Source of the DNA: Mesonia maritima
Lineage (GTDB): Bacteria; Bacteroidota; Bacteroidia; Flavobacteriales; Flavobacteriaceae
Direction of reading: 5' to 3'
Length of the DNA stretch: 64,000 bases
Assembly: GCF_042433895.1 (NCBI RefSeq)
Contig: NZ_JBHLUA010000002.1
Location: 133,483-197,482 of the forward strand
Shown here: one piece after another, positions 1-8,424 of the stretch
Position numbering within the stretch: position 1 is the stretch's first letter
Layout of the letters: each line of letters starts with the position of its first letter
Translations under genes and position numbers: made by a program
Notes under the pieces: model-generated
Database searches by the model: none
What the model was told of the DNA's origin: nothing
What the model saw: the letters and a program-made list of their open reading frames with translations, nothing else

Positions 1-278
1 TTTATCAACGAAGTAAAGGAAGGGATTTGTTTGATCTGGATTATTCCAGACAATATATGAAACTCGATATTGATGAGATTATCAAGTGCTTTAAGGTTTA
101 TATGGAATCTTCCGTTGGCAAAGTCCCTTCCCAAAAAGAGTTCCTACAAAATATGGAAGCCAAGAAAAACGATGCAGCTTTTGAAGGCGATATGGAAGGT
201 TTGTTACGGCCGGAAATCCTATACGATCAAAAAGCTGCTTTCCATTGGTTGAAAGAAACGGTTATTCCAAGAATGTGA
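1..278 (+). CDS. C-terminal end of an AbiEii/AbiGii-type nucleotidyltransferase toxin (5' partial)
   Basis: The frame is open from the window edge (first full codon at base 3) to a stop at 276-278. The first visible residues, YQRSKGRDLFDL, match the conserved motif near the end of AbiEii/AbiGii (DUF1814) nucleotidyltransferases, the toxin half of AbiE abortive-infection systems. A TTG lies inside this motif at base 27, but it is unlikely to be the start because the motif begins upstream. The catalytic nucleotidyltransferase core and any antitoxin gene would lie left of the window. The gene converges tail to tail with the tra operon (stop at 278 against stop at 284), so it is probably cargo of the conjugative element. 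The assignment rests on one motif. Confidence 0.7.
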   Translation, partial: YQRSKGRDLFDLDYSRQYMKLDIDEIIKCFKVYMESSVGKVPSQKEFLQNMEAKKNDAAFEGDMEGLLRPEILYDQKAAFHWLKETVIPRM

Positions 279-283
279 TTATT

Positions 284-655
284 TTAAAAAGGCGATTTAT
301 CCTTTGAACCTCTTGCAGTAGCCAACCACTTGCCGTCCTGCTTGATCAGTTTAAAAATACCAGGCGTTTTATCGTATGCTGTGGTATATTTTACCCAAGC
401 CACATCGCCCATAATCGTATCCTGCAAAACAGTAAAGTTAGAATCATCCTTTGGTGTAGCGTTGAACATATTTATGGTATTCATATAGTTGGAATACGCC
501 TGTGGTGTGGAATGTGCTTTTAAGGTTTCCTCATCTTTTTCATAAAAGCTTTCAATGACGATTTGGGCTGTAGCACTTGGTCCTGAAATTTTAGTTTCAG
601 AATCAGCACAAGAAAGGAACAGTAATGTGAGCGAAAAAACGACATTTTTTTTCAT
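284..655 (-). CDS. Small lipoprotein at the end of the tra operon
   Basis: This 123-residue protein has a lipoprotein signal peptide (hydrophobic segment, then LSCA, predicted lipidated Cys at residue 16). The mature part resembles the NTF2-like, DUF4878-type lipoproteins of Bacteroidota: an early helix (AQIVIESFYEKDEETLKAH) and a closing strand pair (GIFKLIKQDGKWLA). It lies 7 bp downstream of traN and is read in the same direction, so it is probably translated from the transfer operon and anchored in the outer membrane facing the periplasm. A role as an accessory or entry-exclusion-like lipoprotein would fit the position, but nothing in the sequence proves it. Confidence 0.7.
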   Translation of the reverse strand: MKKNVVFSLTLLFLSCADSETKISGPSATAQIVIESFYEKDEETLKAHSTPQAYSNYMNTINMFNATPKDDSNFTVLQDTIMGDVAWVKYTTAYDKTPGIFKLIKQDGKWLATARGSKDKSPF

Positions 656-662
656 AACAGTA

Positions 663-1520
663 TTAATTTGGGTTATTAATATATCTATGTGATAGTTTCA
701 TTTCAATATTTCGTTCGCCATCCTTTTCATTCAATTCCAAAACTGCCCTACGGTCATTGGATAATGAAAACTTGGGCAACACATAAACGAAGCGAACCGT
801 TTCACTTTCTGTAATTTTTGAAGGCAGATTATTTATGTAAATAGGTTCTTGATAGAGGCGTTGTAACGATTTTCTTTTTCCTTTTTGCCGAGTTTCAATC
901 GACAGGTTCAAGAAATTCAAATCGTAATCCAAAGCAGAATTATTTTCAATCTGGATAACGAAGTAGAGCTCTTCCTTATCAAAAACAATATTCTCAACAC
1001 TCAAAACAATACTTTCGTTTCGTTTCTTAATTCGACCTATGCGCTGTTTTCTATTGAGAAGATACGAGCAGAATTTTTGGTAATAATAGGTTCTATTATC
1101 TACAAGTTCTTCAGAAGATTCAACAAGAACCGAATCAGTTACAATCGGTTTTTCATTACCGATACTATTTGATAACGGAATGAAATAATTGAGCTTAGAG
1201 AGCTGTTTCTTATATCTTACAATATACGAAAAAATTGAACCATTTCTATTGACTACTAAAAGGTTACTTTCTTTTCCGGGCTTTGCTTGAAGAAGTCCGA
1301 AATATTGTTCTTTTTCTCGATTGTAGGTAAATACAAAATTGTCTGAACCGGTTATACCTTGCCGTATGGGTTCTGGAAAAAACAGCGCAACATTTTTGGT
1401 ATCATTGGCATAAATGGTATCGAGGACTTTTGTTGTTTGTGCTGTAGCCTGTGCCGAGCAAAGTCGAGGTGCGAAAGCGGAAATCAACACCAGTATTAAA
1501 ATTGAGATAAATGTTTTCAT
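663..1520 (-). CDS. traN: Conjugative transposon protein TraN (DUF4138)
   Basis: This 285-residue exported protein has an N-terminal signal peptide ending near SAQA (residues 21-24). It has the TraN/DUF4138 layout: an early strand with NVALFFPEPIRQGITGSDNFVF, then a beta-rich C-terminal half with DYDLNFLNLSIETRQKGKRKSLQ. TraN is a periplasmic or outer-membrane component of the Bacteroidota mating apparatus, broadly comparable to VirB9. Its start overlaps the traM stop by 4 bp (ATGA), indicating translational coupling. Order and orientation match CTnDOT-type transfer operons. Confidence 0.88.
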   Translation of the reverse strand: MKTFISILILVLISAFAPRLCSAQATAQTTKVLDTIYANDTKNVALFFPEPIRQGITGSDNFVFTYNREKEQYFGLLQAKPGKESNLLVVNRNGSIFSYIVRYKKQLSKLNYFIPLSNSIGNEKPIVTDSVLVESSEELVDNRTYYYQKFCSYLLNRKQRIGRIKKRNESIVLSVENIVFDKEELYFVIQIENNSALDYDLNFLNLSIETRQKGKRKSLQRLYQEPIYINNLPSKITESETVRFVYVLPKFSLSNDRRAVLELNEKDGERNIEMKLSHRYINNPN

Positions 1521-2446
1521 AACTTGGGTTTTAAAATGAGTTTGTAATTGTTCAGCACCGTAACTTTTACATTGCGGTTGCTTCGCCTTAGCACCTTTGT
1601 TACGCCACCTACTTGCGGAACTGTTGGTATATTGATATCGCCAATAATATCGTCGAGAACTTCGGTGGTGGCTTCTGCCCTAAAATTGTTCTGTACATAG
1701 ATACCTTCGCTACCATCTGACAAATCGAAAGCTTTGAGCTTAGTGGGATGGTGCTTTATGTTTTCAATTTCAATCAAAGCTCGGTTTGGTTGAAAACTGA
1801 TAAACCCAAATACAAGCGTATTCTTTAGCATTAGCTTACCATTGATGGTAGCAGCTTTTGTCAGGCGCATTCGCAATCTGGTATTCGCTTTTACGACTTG
1901 GTCGCCATCTACCACCACGTAAATAGTTTCATCTGTATTGCCTATGATTGAAACTTCATTGGGTTTTGGCGAAGCTGCGAAGAATAATTGATGTTCCAAG
2001 CCCAATTCCTTTGCTTCAATTTTTTGTTTCTTCTTTACTTCAGCGGAATCAATTCTTGACACCACTTTGTGAACAGTTCTTTTCTGTCCAAAGTTTTGGT
2101 ATCGTTTCTCTGAATATTGAATCTTACCAGCCTCATAGATGCTATCTACGATACGTTCTTTTTCACGTTCTGGAAGGTCTGGATCGTAAAATCCCAATGA
2201 ATCAATCAATTTTTCATCGTAGATACTGGGTGCATTGTTTTCACGTACTTTTTTCAAGTCGTTAATCGCATCCAGTTTGGAATCATACTCTTTTTGGTCT
2301 TCTTCCAAATCAGGAACTAAGGTCTGTTTAAGGTTTTCAGTTTCACTTTCATCATCGCCCATTACCATCACGGAATATGAAATGAGGAATATGAAAATCA
2401 CGGCCAACACCGCAGCAAATACTATTTTATTCTTTTCAATTTTCAT
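1517..2446 (-). CDS. traM: Conjugative transposon protein TraM (VirB10-like)
   Basis: This 309-residue protein has one N-terminal membrane helix (about residues 8-29), then a charged linker (EEDQKEYDSKLDAINDLKK) and a C-terminal beta domain. The linker carries repeated DS(L/I)GFYDPDLPE-like segments typical of TraM. The C-terminal part (VDGDQVVKANTRLRMRLTKA, then TLVFGFISFQPNRALIEIE) resembles the VirB10/TraM core that bridges inner and outer membranes in the transfer channel. The reading frame overlaps traK by 11 bp and traN by 4 bp, so the genes are tightly coupled. Confidence 0.88.
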   Translation of the reverse strand: MKIEKNKIVFAAVLAVIFIFLISYSVMVMGDDESETENLKQTLVPDLEEDQKEYDSKLDAINDLKKVRENNAPSIYDEKLIDSLGFYDPDLPEREKERIVDSIYEAGKIQYSEKRYQNFGQKRTVHKVVSRIDSAEVKKKQKIEAKELGLEHQLFFAASPKPNEVSIIGNTDETIYVVVDGDQVVKANTRLRMRLTKAATINGKLMLKNTLVFGFISFQPNRALIEIENIKHHPTKLKAFDLSDGSEGIYVQNNFRAEATTEVLDDIIGDINIPTVPQVGGVTKVLRRSNRNVKVTVLNNYKLILKPKL

Positions 2447-3050
2447 TATTTAGTTTTTTTAAGGTGTTTTCGAAGTAATTTGTAATCAGTAAACCGTGGG
2501 GATTGTTGGGAAAGTTCCGGTCAACCGTCATTAGGTTTCCTGTTGAAATCAATTCATAGGTATCGATTATTGAACCTCTATTGATTTCAAAAATGGTCGT
2601 CGTGGTAAAACTATACGCACCATCATTTTCGGTTATCCGTGAATCGATGCTCAGCACTTTTTGAACCAATGAATACTGAAGTAATCTATTGTAAACACCA
2701 TCGGCTTTTTTCTGGCGGTAGAGATTGTCCACGGAACTATTACCCAACCAAAGTGCCTTTTCCAAGTTGCGCTCGTAATTACTGGCATCGATGTTATAGA
2801 AATAGTTGTGGAACAGATCTAAATGTGCCAAAGCTTCTACTCTGAAATTCTCTTTTTGGGTCACGAGCTTCAGCGGAATGATACTGCCATCGGTATTGAT
2901 GGCAAAGGCGCTATTGAGTGCTTTTTGATTGATGTTGAATACCATCCAAACTGAAAATGTGCTGGACAGCAAGGCACAAACAATGACTGTCAGAACGATA
3001 AACCGATTCAGCTTTAGGACGTTGTAAATATTCTTATATGGTGTTTTCAT
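2436..3050 (-). CDS. traK: Conjugative transposon protein TraK (VirB8-like)
   Basis: This 204-residue protein has a single N-terminal transmembrane helix (about residues 17-37) and a periplasmic domain of about 165 residues. The segment EALAHLDLFHNYFYNIDASNYERNLEKALWLGN is characteristic of TraK of Bacteroidota conjugative transposons, which has the VirB8-type NTF2-like fold and nucleates the transfer channel. It sits 13 bp downstream of traJ and overlaps traM by 11 bp. The length agrees with the family (about 200-210 residues). Confidence 0.9.
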   Translation of the reverse strand: MKTPYKNIYNVLKLNRFIVLTVIVCALLSSTFSVWMVFNINQKALNSAFAINTDGSIIPLKLVTQKENFRVEALAHLDLFHNYFYNIDASNYERNLEKALWLGNSSVDNLYRQKKADGVYNRLLQYSLVQKVLSIDSRITENDGAYSFTTTTIFEINRGSIIDTYELISTGNLMTVDRNFPNNPHGLLITNYFENTLKKLNNEN

Positions 3051-3062
3051 ATTTAATCTGAT

Positions 3063-3905
3063 TTAGGCAGTAAATAATCTGAGTGTAAAGGACGTGGCAC
3101 GTTTATACAGTTTGAATTTCAGGAACACAATAAATCCTACTGAACCCAATTGAACCACAGGTGCAAAAAATCCTTGACCTGTATCGGTTCCGAATAGATT
3201 GACCCAAAAATTGGTATTGATTTCAGTATAAATGGCATTGATAAATACATTGACAAGAAAGAATGCTGGCACGAGCATATATACCGCTGCATATAGTTTA
3301 AAGAACGTATAAGCGAGCGAACGAAATTTTTCAAAAACTGCCAGGCTAATGACCAGAGGAAAGAAGGCTTGCATTATTCCTAAAAGGAAGAAGCGTTCTG
3401 CCAAGAATAACGGATAGATGAACAAATCCAATATCCAAAGTATGGTGCTCATTATGAAAGACAATATCTTAAAACCGTACAATGGCGTGACCAATGCTTC
3501 GTATAAAAGCGTCATTGCCGAACTTGCGGCATCAAACAAACTTACGTCTTCCTCTAAAGGAATGTCTTGCATCTGTAAAGGCAATAATGCTGGTGCTGTC
3601 CCTCGATATTGCCCTTCAATAGCGACTAAGATGCCATCGAAAAAGCTTAAGACCTGTGTTGAGAAAATGACCAAAATGACGATAGCAAAATTTTTGGCCA
3701 ATTCGCCAGGGCTCAATCCCCAAGTGTAGCCATCCTTATCTGCAATGCCTTCGTTATACTTTTTAAGGATGTTAACCAGAAAGAACAAGACAGCAAGCGT
3801 TTTCATTCCGGCAATGGTGTATTGCGAAAAGTCGCTGGCCTGTATAGTCTGGAAAACCGTGTCTATATATTCCAGTCCGATTCCTAAAAGTATGGTTGCG
3901 GTCAT
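3063..3905 (-). CDS. traJ: Conjugative transposon protein TraJ (VirB6-like membrane protein)
   Basis: This 280-residue polytopic inner-membrane protein has several hydrophobic segments, around residues 32-47, 72-92, 130-155, 160-195, 205-230 and 250-265. The content and position match TraJ of CTnDOT-type elements, the counterpart of VirB6/TrbL that forms the inner-membrane part of the channel. It is shorter than the roughly 320-360 residues I would expect, though the frame has no visible break. It is 3 bp from the preceding VirB5-like gene and 13 bp before traK. Confidence 0.85.
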   Translation of the reverse strand: MTATILLGIGLEYIDTVFQTIQASDFSQYTIAGMKTLAVLFFLVNILKKYNEGIADKDGYTWGLSPGELAKNFAIVILVIFSTQVLSFFDGILVAIEGQYRGTAPALLPLQMQDIPLEEDVSLFDAASSAMTLLYEALVTPLYGFKILSFIMSTILWILDLFIYPLFLAERFFLLGIMQAFFPLVISLAVFEKFRSLAYTFFKLYAAVYMLVPAFFLVNVFINAIYTEINTNFWVNLFGTDTGQGFFAPVVQLGSVGFIVFLKFKLYKRATSFTLRLFTA

Positions 3906-3907
3906 TT

Positions 3908-4489
3908 TTAATATTCGGTTTCTCGGTTATTGACTTTATCCTGCATTTTTCTGAAGGAAATAATGTCACGATAGCGTTTTGTTTTGGTCGTGATGGTGGA
4001 AACCATTTGCTTTGATTCCAGTTCTTTTGTTTTTAGAATTTCAGCACGTTCGGCATCACTCATTTTAAGGTAATCGTTGGATAGGACTTCGTCGATAAAA
4101 TCCACCGTGTCCAATGAGTTTTGAACTATGGCATCAAAAGATTCCACAACCTTTGAAACTTCATCTGGCTTAATGTAAGGCGAGTTGAGAATATCCTGTA
4201 CATCGTTTTGCATTACGTTGATAAGGCGTTGATTGTTCTGTCCAATTTCCTCAACTGCCCTCAGTTGCTGGACAACGCTTGATACTTTTTCTATTGCCTC
4301 TTTTGCATCTTTCAGGAATTTTACAGACTTAATCATCTGGGCTGTCTGCTTTCCAGATTCTATGAGTTGTTTTACCAAGCTGATAAAATTGGTATTATCA
4401 TAAGTGGGCATTCCTTGGGCAGTCGCATTACCCGACATAAACAAAGTCAGGGCTACTGTCATTACTAAAATTTTAATTTTTGTCTTCAT
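3908..4489 (-). CDS. DUF4141 / VirB5-TrbJ-like conjugation protein
   Basis: This 193-residue protein has a clear signal peptide (cleavage probably after GNATA, residues 20-24). The mature protein is helical, with heptad-like stretches at about residues 45-110 (ESGKQTAQMIKSVKFLKDAKEAIEKVSSVVQQLRAVEEI). This is the pattern of TrbJ/VirB5 minor pilus proteins and of the DUF4141 proteins between TraG and TraJ in Bacteroidota elements, sometimes called TraI. It is 5 bp downstream of traG and 3 bp upstream of traJ. The function as a secreted T4SS component is inferred from this position and the helical structure. Confidence 0.8.
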   Translation of the reverse strand: MKTKIKILVMTVALTLFMSGNATAQGMPTYDNTNFISLVKQLIESGKQTAQMIKSVKFLKDAKEAIEKVSSVVQQLRAVEEIGQNNQRLINVMQNDVQDILNSPYIKPDEVSKVVESFDAIVQNSLDTVDFIDEVLSNDYLKMSDAERAEILKTKELESKQMVSTITTKTKRYRDIISFRKMQDKVNNRETEY

Positions 4490-4493
4490 AATA

Positions 4494-6896
4494 TTATGTT
4501 TTAGATGTAAATTGAATTATAGCTTTTTTCATATCGTGATGCTCTTCGTAGAGCTTCATTATTTCTTCATTTTCCTGTCCATCCGTTAGATAAGCTGCAT
4601 ATACTTCCTTCGGAACTTCGAGCCTGAAGATGTTGCTTTCCCTACCAATTTTGATGAACATTTCGGTGTACTTGCGTGATCCAGAAAGATTGTTTTTAAT
4701 AGACTTTAATTGGTTCAGGTCGTGGGTTGAAAGGTTGAGTCTTTTAACTAGTTCGCCATAGCCTTTTTCATTGTTCAAACTGTAAATAACCTGTGTGTTT
4801 TCCAATATGCTGGCGGAAGTTGAATTGTTTGGTAGTTGATTGATGGATTGCAAAATAATTCCAATCGCACCGTTCTGTTTCCGGATGGCCTGATAATAGA
4901 ATTCCACACTTTCCAGTACGTTTTCAAATTTCAACTGCTTGGCAAACTCATCGAACAGGATGATGCCTTTTTCTGCTCTGTTTTTCCAAATGGTTCTTTG
5001 GATAGCGGACTTGATGAGCTTGAGCATTACGGAAAGGATTTCTTTATTGTCCTTCACTTCGTCCAGTTCAAAAACGATTAGGCGTTTATCTTCTATTTTA
5101 TAGGTTTGATCTTCGCTCACTTCAAACAGAAAACTATATAGACCATCGCCGACATATTCTGACATTACGTGCAAAAAGCTTGTAACATTGAAGTAGTCGG
5201 GATGGATTTTGAGTTTACCCAAAAGGTCTTTTTGGTTGCGCTCAATAAAATGATAGAAGCCATCCAACGAATGATTTTCTGAAGTGCTATCATAATAATG
5301 GCGCAGTATTTTCTTGACCGAGACGGATTGTGCCTTGGTTACTTTCAGATCCGAAGCAAAAAGTTCAAATAGAAAGATTGATAAATCTTCGAGCCGTTCT
5401 GGTGTCAGATCATTTGTATCGCTGATGTAAAATGGGTTAATGCCCAGATTCTTTCCACTTTCATAACGAAGTACGGTGTACTGCTCTGGATAGAGTTTGG
5501 CAAACTTGGTATAAGAACCACCCAGATCGATAATGACAAGGCGAACACCACTTTCAAAATACTGTCGCAGAATGTTGTTTGCCAAAAAGGATTTACCTTC
5601 GCCCGTTGGTGCGAAGATGGCAAAGTTCCGAGCTTTAATGCGCTTTTTGCGCTCATCCCAAACATCCTTTAGAACTGGGATGTTATGCTCCCGATCATTA
5701 AAGATAATACCGGTATCATCAGATTTGTAATTGGTGTTATTGATGAACAGGCAAAGGGCGTGCTTTAGATCGGTTACATACAAATCGTTATTAGAGAAAT
5801 TGGAGGAAAAGCAACAGTAGCTGTTCAACATATAGTTCTTCCGTTCCTCACCGCGGGGATAGTAAGGAATAATATCCAGTTCCTTAAATTCGGTCTTGAT
5901 TTTAGAGCCGATGCGGCTTAGGTTGGCGGCATTTTTATCCCAATAGACGATGTTCAGATGACCACGGATAATCCGCGCATTGTCATCGGCATTGATCTGG
6001 TCAAGGATGTGCTGGATTTTTCCTAATACCACTTTGTTTTGCGAACCAAAGTTGGAACTTTTGTTTAGTTCCTCGACTTTCTTATCGAGCAGCTTGCGCC
6101 ACTTCTGTTTATCGTCCAGATAAAGAATTTGGTTGACAATGTGGTTTTCGTTAAGCGTAAGCCCTAAACCATCAATAAACCCTTGATGAAACACAAAATC
6201 GTCAGAAGTGAATTTCTCATTGGTCTTGCTACTTTGTACACTTTCGCCAAAGCACAGTTCGCTGTTGATGGCCAGGGCATCAAAATAATTTTCGCCGATA
6301 TTGACGTTCTTTTTCTCAAGTAAAATATCCGTATCAAAACCTTCATTGAAGCCATTAAAGTACCCATTGGTCAGTTGCTCAATCCCTTTCGCTTCAAGCG
6401 GAAAAAATTCCATTTTACGGCTATTGTTGATAAAGGAAACCGAATCACTTACCGAGCCGATAAAGCGTTGCACGGTATCATCAAGTTCCCGGATAATGCT
6501 CTTGGAAACCTTTCGGAAGGGGTTGACATATTTGGGACTGTTAAGTGCTTTGTTCTTGGTCAGGATAAAGAACAGGAAACAGCGGTGCTCCATATATTCA
6601 CGCCCTTTAAAATGATCGTGGGTCGCTTTTTCCAAAAAGGTTTTATTGGGCAGTTGTTGCGAAGAATAGGATTTTTTCAAATAAATATCCTGCTTATGAA
6701 CTACAGTTCCCACCGGCAACGACTTCAAAGCCTGAAACCAAGCCCCGTGCATATCCTCAAAATCCTTTTCGGACAAGGAATAGATTTCGGGCAAATTGCC
6801 TTCATAGCACAAGACCACATTGCCATTATTGGCAAAAATGATATTGTCCTGAATATCCGCTATGGGTCGGTATGCCGAAAGGTTAATCTTGTTCAT
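4494..6896 (-). CDS. traG: Conjugation ATPase TraG (VirB4 family)
   Basis: This 800-residue cytoplasmic ATPase has an N-terminal VirB4/TraG domain (about 1-330) and a C-terminal RecA-like domain. Walker A reads APTGEGKSFLANN (about residue 430) and Walker B reads KGIILFDEFAKQL (about residue 645). The downstream segment QNGAIGIILQSINQLPNN is a typical VirB4 glutamine-containing motif. It powers assembly and substrate transfer by the mating machine. The length matches the Bacteroidota TraG family. Its start overlaps traF by 14 bp. It is a VirB4-type ATPase, not a VirD4 coupling protein. No coupling protein or relaxase is present in this window. Confidence 0.93.
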   Translation of the reverse strand: MNKINLSAYRPIADIQDNIIFANNGNVVLCYEGNLPEIYSLSEKDFEDMHGAWFQALKSLPVGTVVHKQDIYLKKSYSSQQLPNKTFLEKATHDHFKGREYMEHRCFLFFILTKNKALNSPKYVNPFRKVSKSIIRELDDTVQRFIGSVSDSVSFINNSRKMEFFPLEAKGIEQLTNGYFNGFNEGFDTDILLEKKNVNIGENYFDALAINSELCFGESVQSSKTNEKFTSDDFVFHQGFIDGLGLTLNENHIVNQILYLDDKQKWRKLLDKKVEELNKSSNFGSQNKVVLGKIQHILDQINADDNARIIRGHLNIVYWDKNAANLSRIGSKIKTEFKELDIIPYYPRGEERKNYMLNSYCCFSSNFSNNDLYVTDLKHALCLFINNTNYKSDDTGIIFNDREHNIPVLKDVWDERKKRIKARNFAIFAPTGEGKSFLANNILRQYFESGVRLVIIDLGGSYTKFAKLYPEQYTVLRYESGKNLGINPFYISDTNDLTPERLEDLSIFLFELFASDLKVTKAQSVSVKKILRHYYDSTSENHSLDGFYHFIERNQKDLLGKLKIHPDYFNVTSFLHVMSEYVGDGLYSFLFEVSEDQTYKIEDKRLIVFELDEVKDNKEILSVMLKLIKSAIQRTIWKNRAEKGIILFDEFAKQLKFENVLESVEFYYQAIRKQNGAIGIILQSINQLPNNSTSASILENTQVIYSLNNEKGYGELVKRLNLSTHDLNQLKSIKNNLSGSRKYTEMFIKIGRESNIFRLEVPKEVYAAYLTDGQENEEIMKLYEEHHDMKKAIIQFTSKT

Positions 6897-7167
6897 AATC
6901 GATGCCGGAGTTTCTTTTGTTACTGATGATTTGTGGGAAGGCTTTTGCCATTTGGAAAAGCTGTGGATTGCCGGTTATCCGGGTCAAAGCGATATACAAG
7001 GCTGAATTGAGCAGCAATACGCCAATGATTATTCCGAAGCTGAACGAGAAGATGATGACCAGTAGCGAAGCGAGAATGGAAACCATCATTATGGCAAACA
7101 AGGATATGGGCAGTCCGAAAATGACCGCCCGCTTCCTGATGTTTTTATAGACCTCGAATTTCTTCAT
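6883..7167 (-). CDS. traF: Conjugative transposon protein TraF (DUF4133, VirB3-like)
   Basis: This 94-residue protein opens with the typical FEVYKNIRKRAVIFGLPISL sequence of DUF4133/TraF. Two closely spaced membrane helices (about 15-33 and 35-60) follow. VirB3-like proteins of this sort sit in the inner membrane beside the VirB4 ATPase. The gene overlaps the traG start by 14 bp and is 36 bp downstream of traE. Confidence 0.88.
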   Translation of the reverse strand: MKKFEVYKNIRKRAVIFGLPISLFAIMMVSILASLLVIIFSFSFGIIIGVLLLNSALYIALTRITGNPQLFQMAKAFPQIISNKRNSGIDYEQD

Positions 7168-7203
7168 AAAGCTCTTCTATTAAAGCCCTCGATGAGGGTT
7201 CAT

Positions 7204-7491
7204 TTATACTACGATTCCTATTAGGTAAGTAAAGATTCCAACCACAGCTCCCGCTATTAGCACAAATACGAGTACACGGGTAATTCCTTTTTTAAGGTCT
7301 GCATTTTCCCCAAAGAAATGTCCTGCGTTGAACAGGAAACCGATAAGGAAAATCACCCCGAGGATTATCGGAAAAATGGTTCTGATGGTGTTTGAAACAT
7401 CGTCAACTGAATCTTCGATTCCGCCGATTTGTGCAAAAAGTGATGTTGAGAGCAACGAAAGAAAAGTTGCCAAGTAGATTGATTTTTTCAT
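7204..7491 (-). CDS. traE: Conjugative transposon protein TraE (DUF4134, VirB2-like)
   Basis: This 95-residue protein has a signal peptide (cleavage near SLFAQ, residues 17-21). Two hydrophobic helices follow (about 38-60 and 68-93), separated by GENADLKKG. This matches DUF4134/TraE, the small pilin-like VirB2 counterpart of Bacteroidota elements. It is the first gene of the visible minus-strand tra operon, so its upstream region (7492-7680) should hold the operon promoter. That region is shared with a divergent amidase gene. Confidence 0.88.
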   Translation of the reverse strand: MKKSIYLATFLSLLSTSLFAQIGGIEDSVDDVSNTIRTIFPIILGVIFLIGFLFNAGHFFGENADLKKGITRVLVFVLIAGAVVGIFTYLIGIVV

Positions 7492-7540
7492 AACGGAACA
7501 GTTTAAATTTTTGATTCGTTTTCGTTAAGGGAAAAGTACA

Positions 7541-7577
7541 TATATTTGTATTCAAATACTTGTAAATCAAATATTTG
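7541..7577. promoter_or_regulatory. Dyad-rich divergent promoter region with TATTTG/CAAATA half-sites
   Basis: The interval between traE (minus) and the amidase (plus) contains TATATTTG at 7541-7548, a fit to the Bacteroidota -7 consensus TAnnTTTG on the plus strand. Half-sites TATTTG (7543-7548) and CAAATA (7553-7558) form a dyad, and CAAATATTTG at 7568-7577 is a perfect 10-bp palindrome. Such clustered half-sites are what one expects of a repressor or activator site controlling divergent transfer genes. No good -33 box was found at normal spacing, and AT-rich DNA makes chance palindromes common. Confidence 0.35.
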
Positions 7578-7680
7578 TGAATAAAATATTATTTGGTATT
7601 AATTGAATTCCGTTGCCATTATTTGACATCAAATTTTATGGATTTTGGAAGGTAAGTTGTTAATAACCCGAAAAGTGAAA

Positions 7681-8328
7681 ATGAAAAAAGTGCTCAAAAA
7701 CGTCAGTTTTGTGATTTTGCTTCTAAAAATGTGTGTCATTTTTGGACAAGAAACGAGTGTTCAAAAACGAATAATAATTGACGTTGGACACGGAGGAAAA
7801 GATGCTGGTGCAATTGGTGTAAATGGAATCCAAGAAAAGGATGTGGTTTTGGATATTGCAAATGCCATTTTGAAGCTGAATAATGTATTGGAAGAGCCTT
7901 TGGATATTTATTTAACCAGGTATAGTGATACACTAATTTCTTTATCTGACAGAACTAAGCTGGCCAAAGCATTAAAAGCGGATTTATTTGTGTCCTTGCA
8001 TTGCAATCATTCTGATAATCCGGATGCGAGAGGGATTGAGGTTTATGCTTTAAGAAAACAAGAAAAATTCTCGATGGAATCGGTATTTGCAGGCTATAAA
8101 ATTGAAAGGGCACTTTGTGAAGTAATAGGTTATGAAAGTAGAGGTGTGAAGTTTGCCAACTTTCAAGTTCTGAGGGAAATGATTGGGTATTGCCCGGCCA
8201 TACTTGTGGAAGCTGGATTTCTTACCAATGAAGATGAGGGAAATTATTTTTTGATACCTGAAAAAATTAAGGCAATGGCATTGGCTATTTTGATGGGAAT
8301 AGATAACTATTTAAAAACCAAATTATGA
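7681..8328 (+). CDS. N-acetylmuramoyl-L-alanine amidase (amidase_3)
   Basis: This 215-residue exported peptidoglycan amidase has the Zn-binding pattern of amidase_3: GHGGKDAGA (His and following residues), the Glu in GIQEKDVVLDIA, His in SLHCNHSDN, and the catalytic Glu in VEAGFLTNEDEG. It starts with a basic, hydrophobic leader. I chose the ATG at 7681 over the in-frame TTG at 7645 because the signal peptide begins there (MKKVLKNVSFVILLLK). In a conjugative element such an enzyme would locally open the cell wall for the mating channel. It is divergent from the tra operon and overlaps a tiny downstream ORF by 4 bp. Confidence 0.9.
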   Translation: MKKVLKNVSFVILLLKMCVIFGQETSVQKRIIIDVGHGGKDAGAIGVNGIQEKDVVLDIANAILKLNNVLEEPLDIYLTRYSDTLISLSDRTKLAKALKADLFVSLHCNHSDNPDARGIEVYALRKQEKFSMESVFAGYKIERALCEVIGYESRGVKFANFQVLREMIGYCPAILVEAGFLTNEDEGNYFLIPEKIKAMALAILMGIDNYLKTKL

Positions 8329-8423
8329 AAGAGGCATTTTTAGAAGTGATAAAAAACATTCGGGAATTAGGCAAGCAATTTTTTATTGAGTTGTTTATAA
8401 TATTCAAGTCTTGGCGGGCTTAA
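8325..8423 (+). CDS. Possible 32-residue peptide coupled to the amidase
   Basis: An ATG at 8325 overlaps the amidase stop (ATGA), and the frame runs 32 codons to TAA at 8421-8423. The peptide starts MKEAFLEVIKNIRELGKQFF and continues with a hydrophobic stretch (IELFIIFK) before SWRA. It could form one amphipathic or membrane-associated helix. It ends 1 bp before the convergent ATPase gene stop. The coupling overlap supports translation, but the size and lack of a recognised family keep this tentative. Confidence 0.4.
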   Translation: MKEAFLEVIKNIRELGKQFFIELFIIFKSWRA

Positions 8424-8424
8424 T

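Noticed and set aside
885..1172. Opposite-strand ORFs within tra and other genes
   Set aside because: They lie wholly inside well-supported genes on the other strand and show no recognisable domain. The same applies to the many others of this kind in the window.
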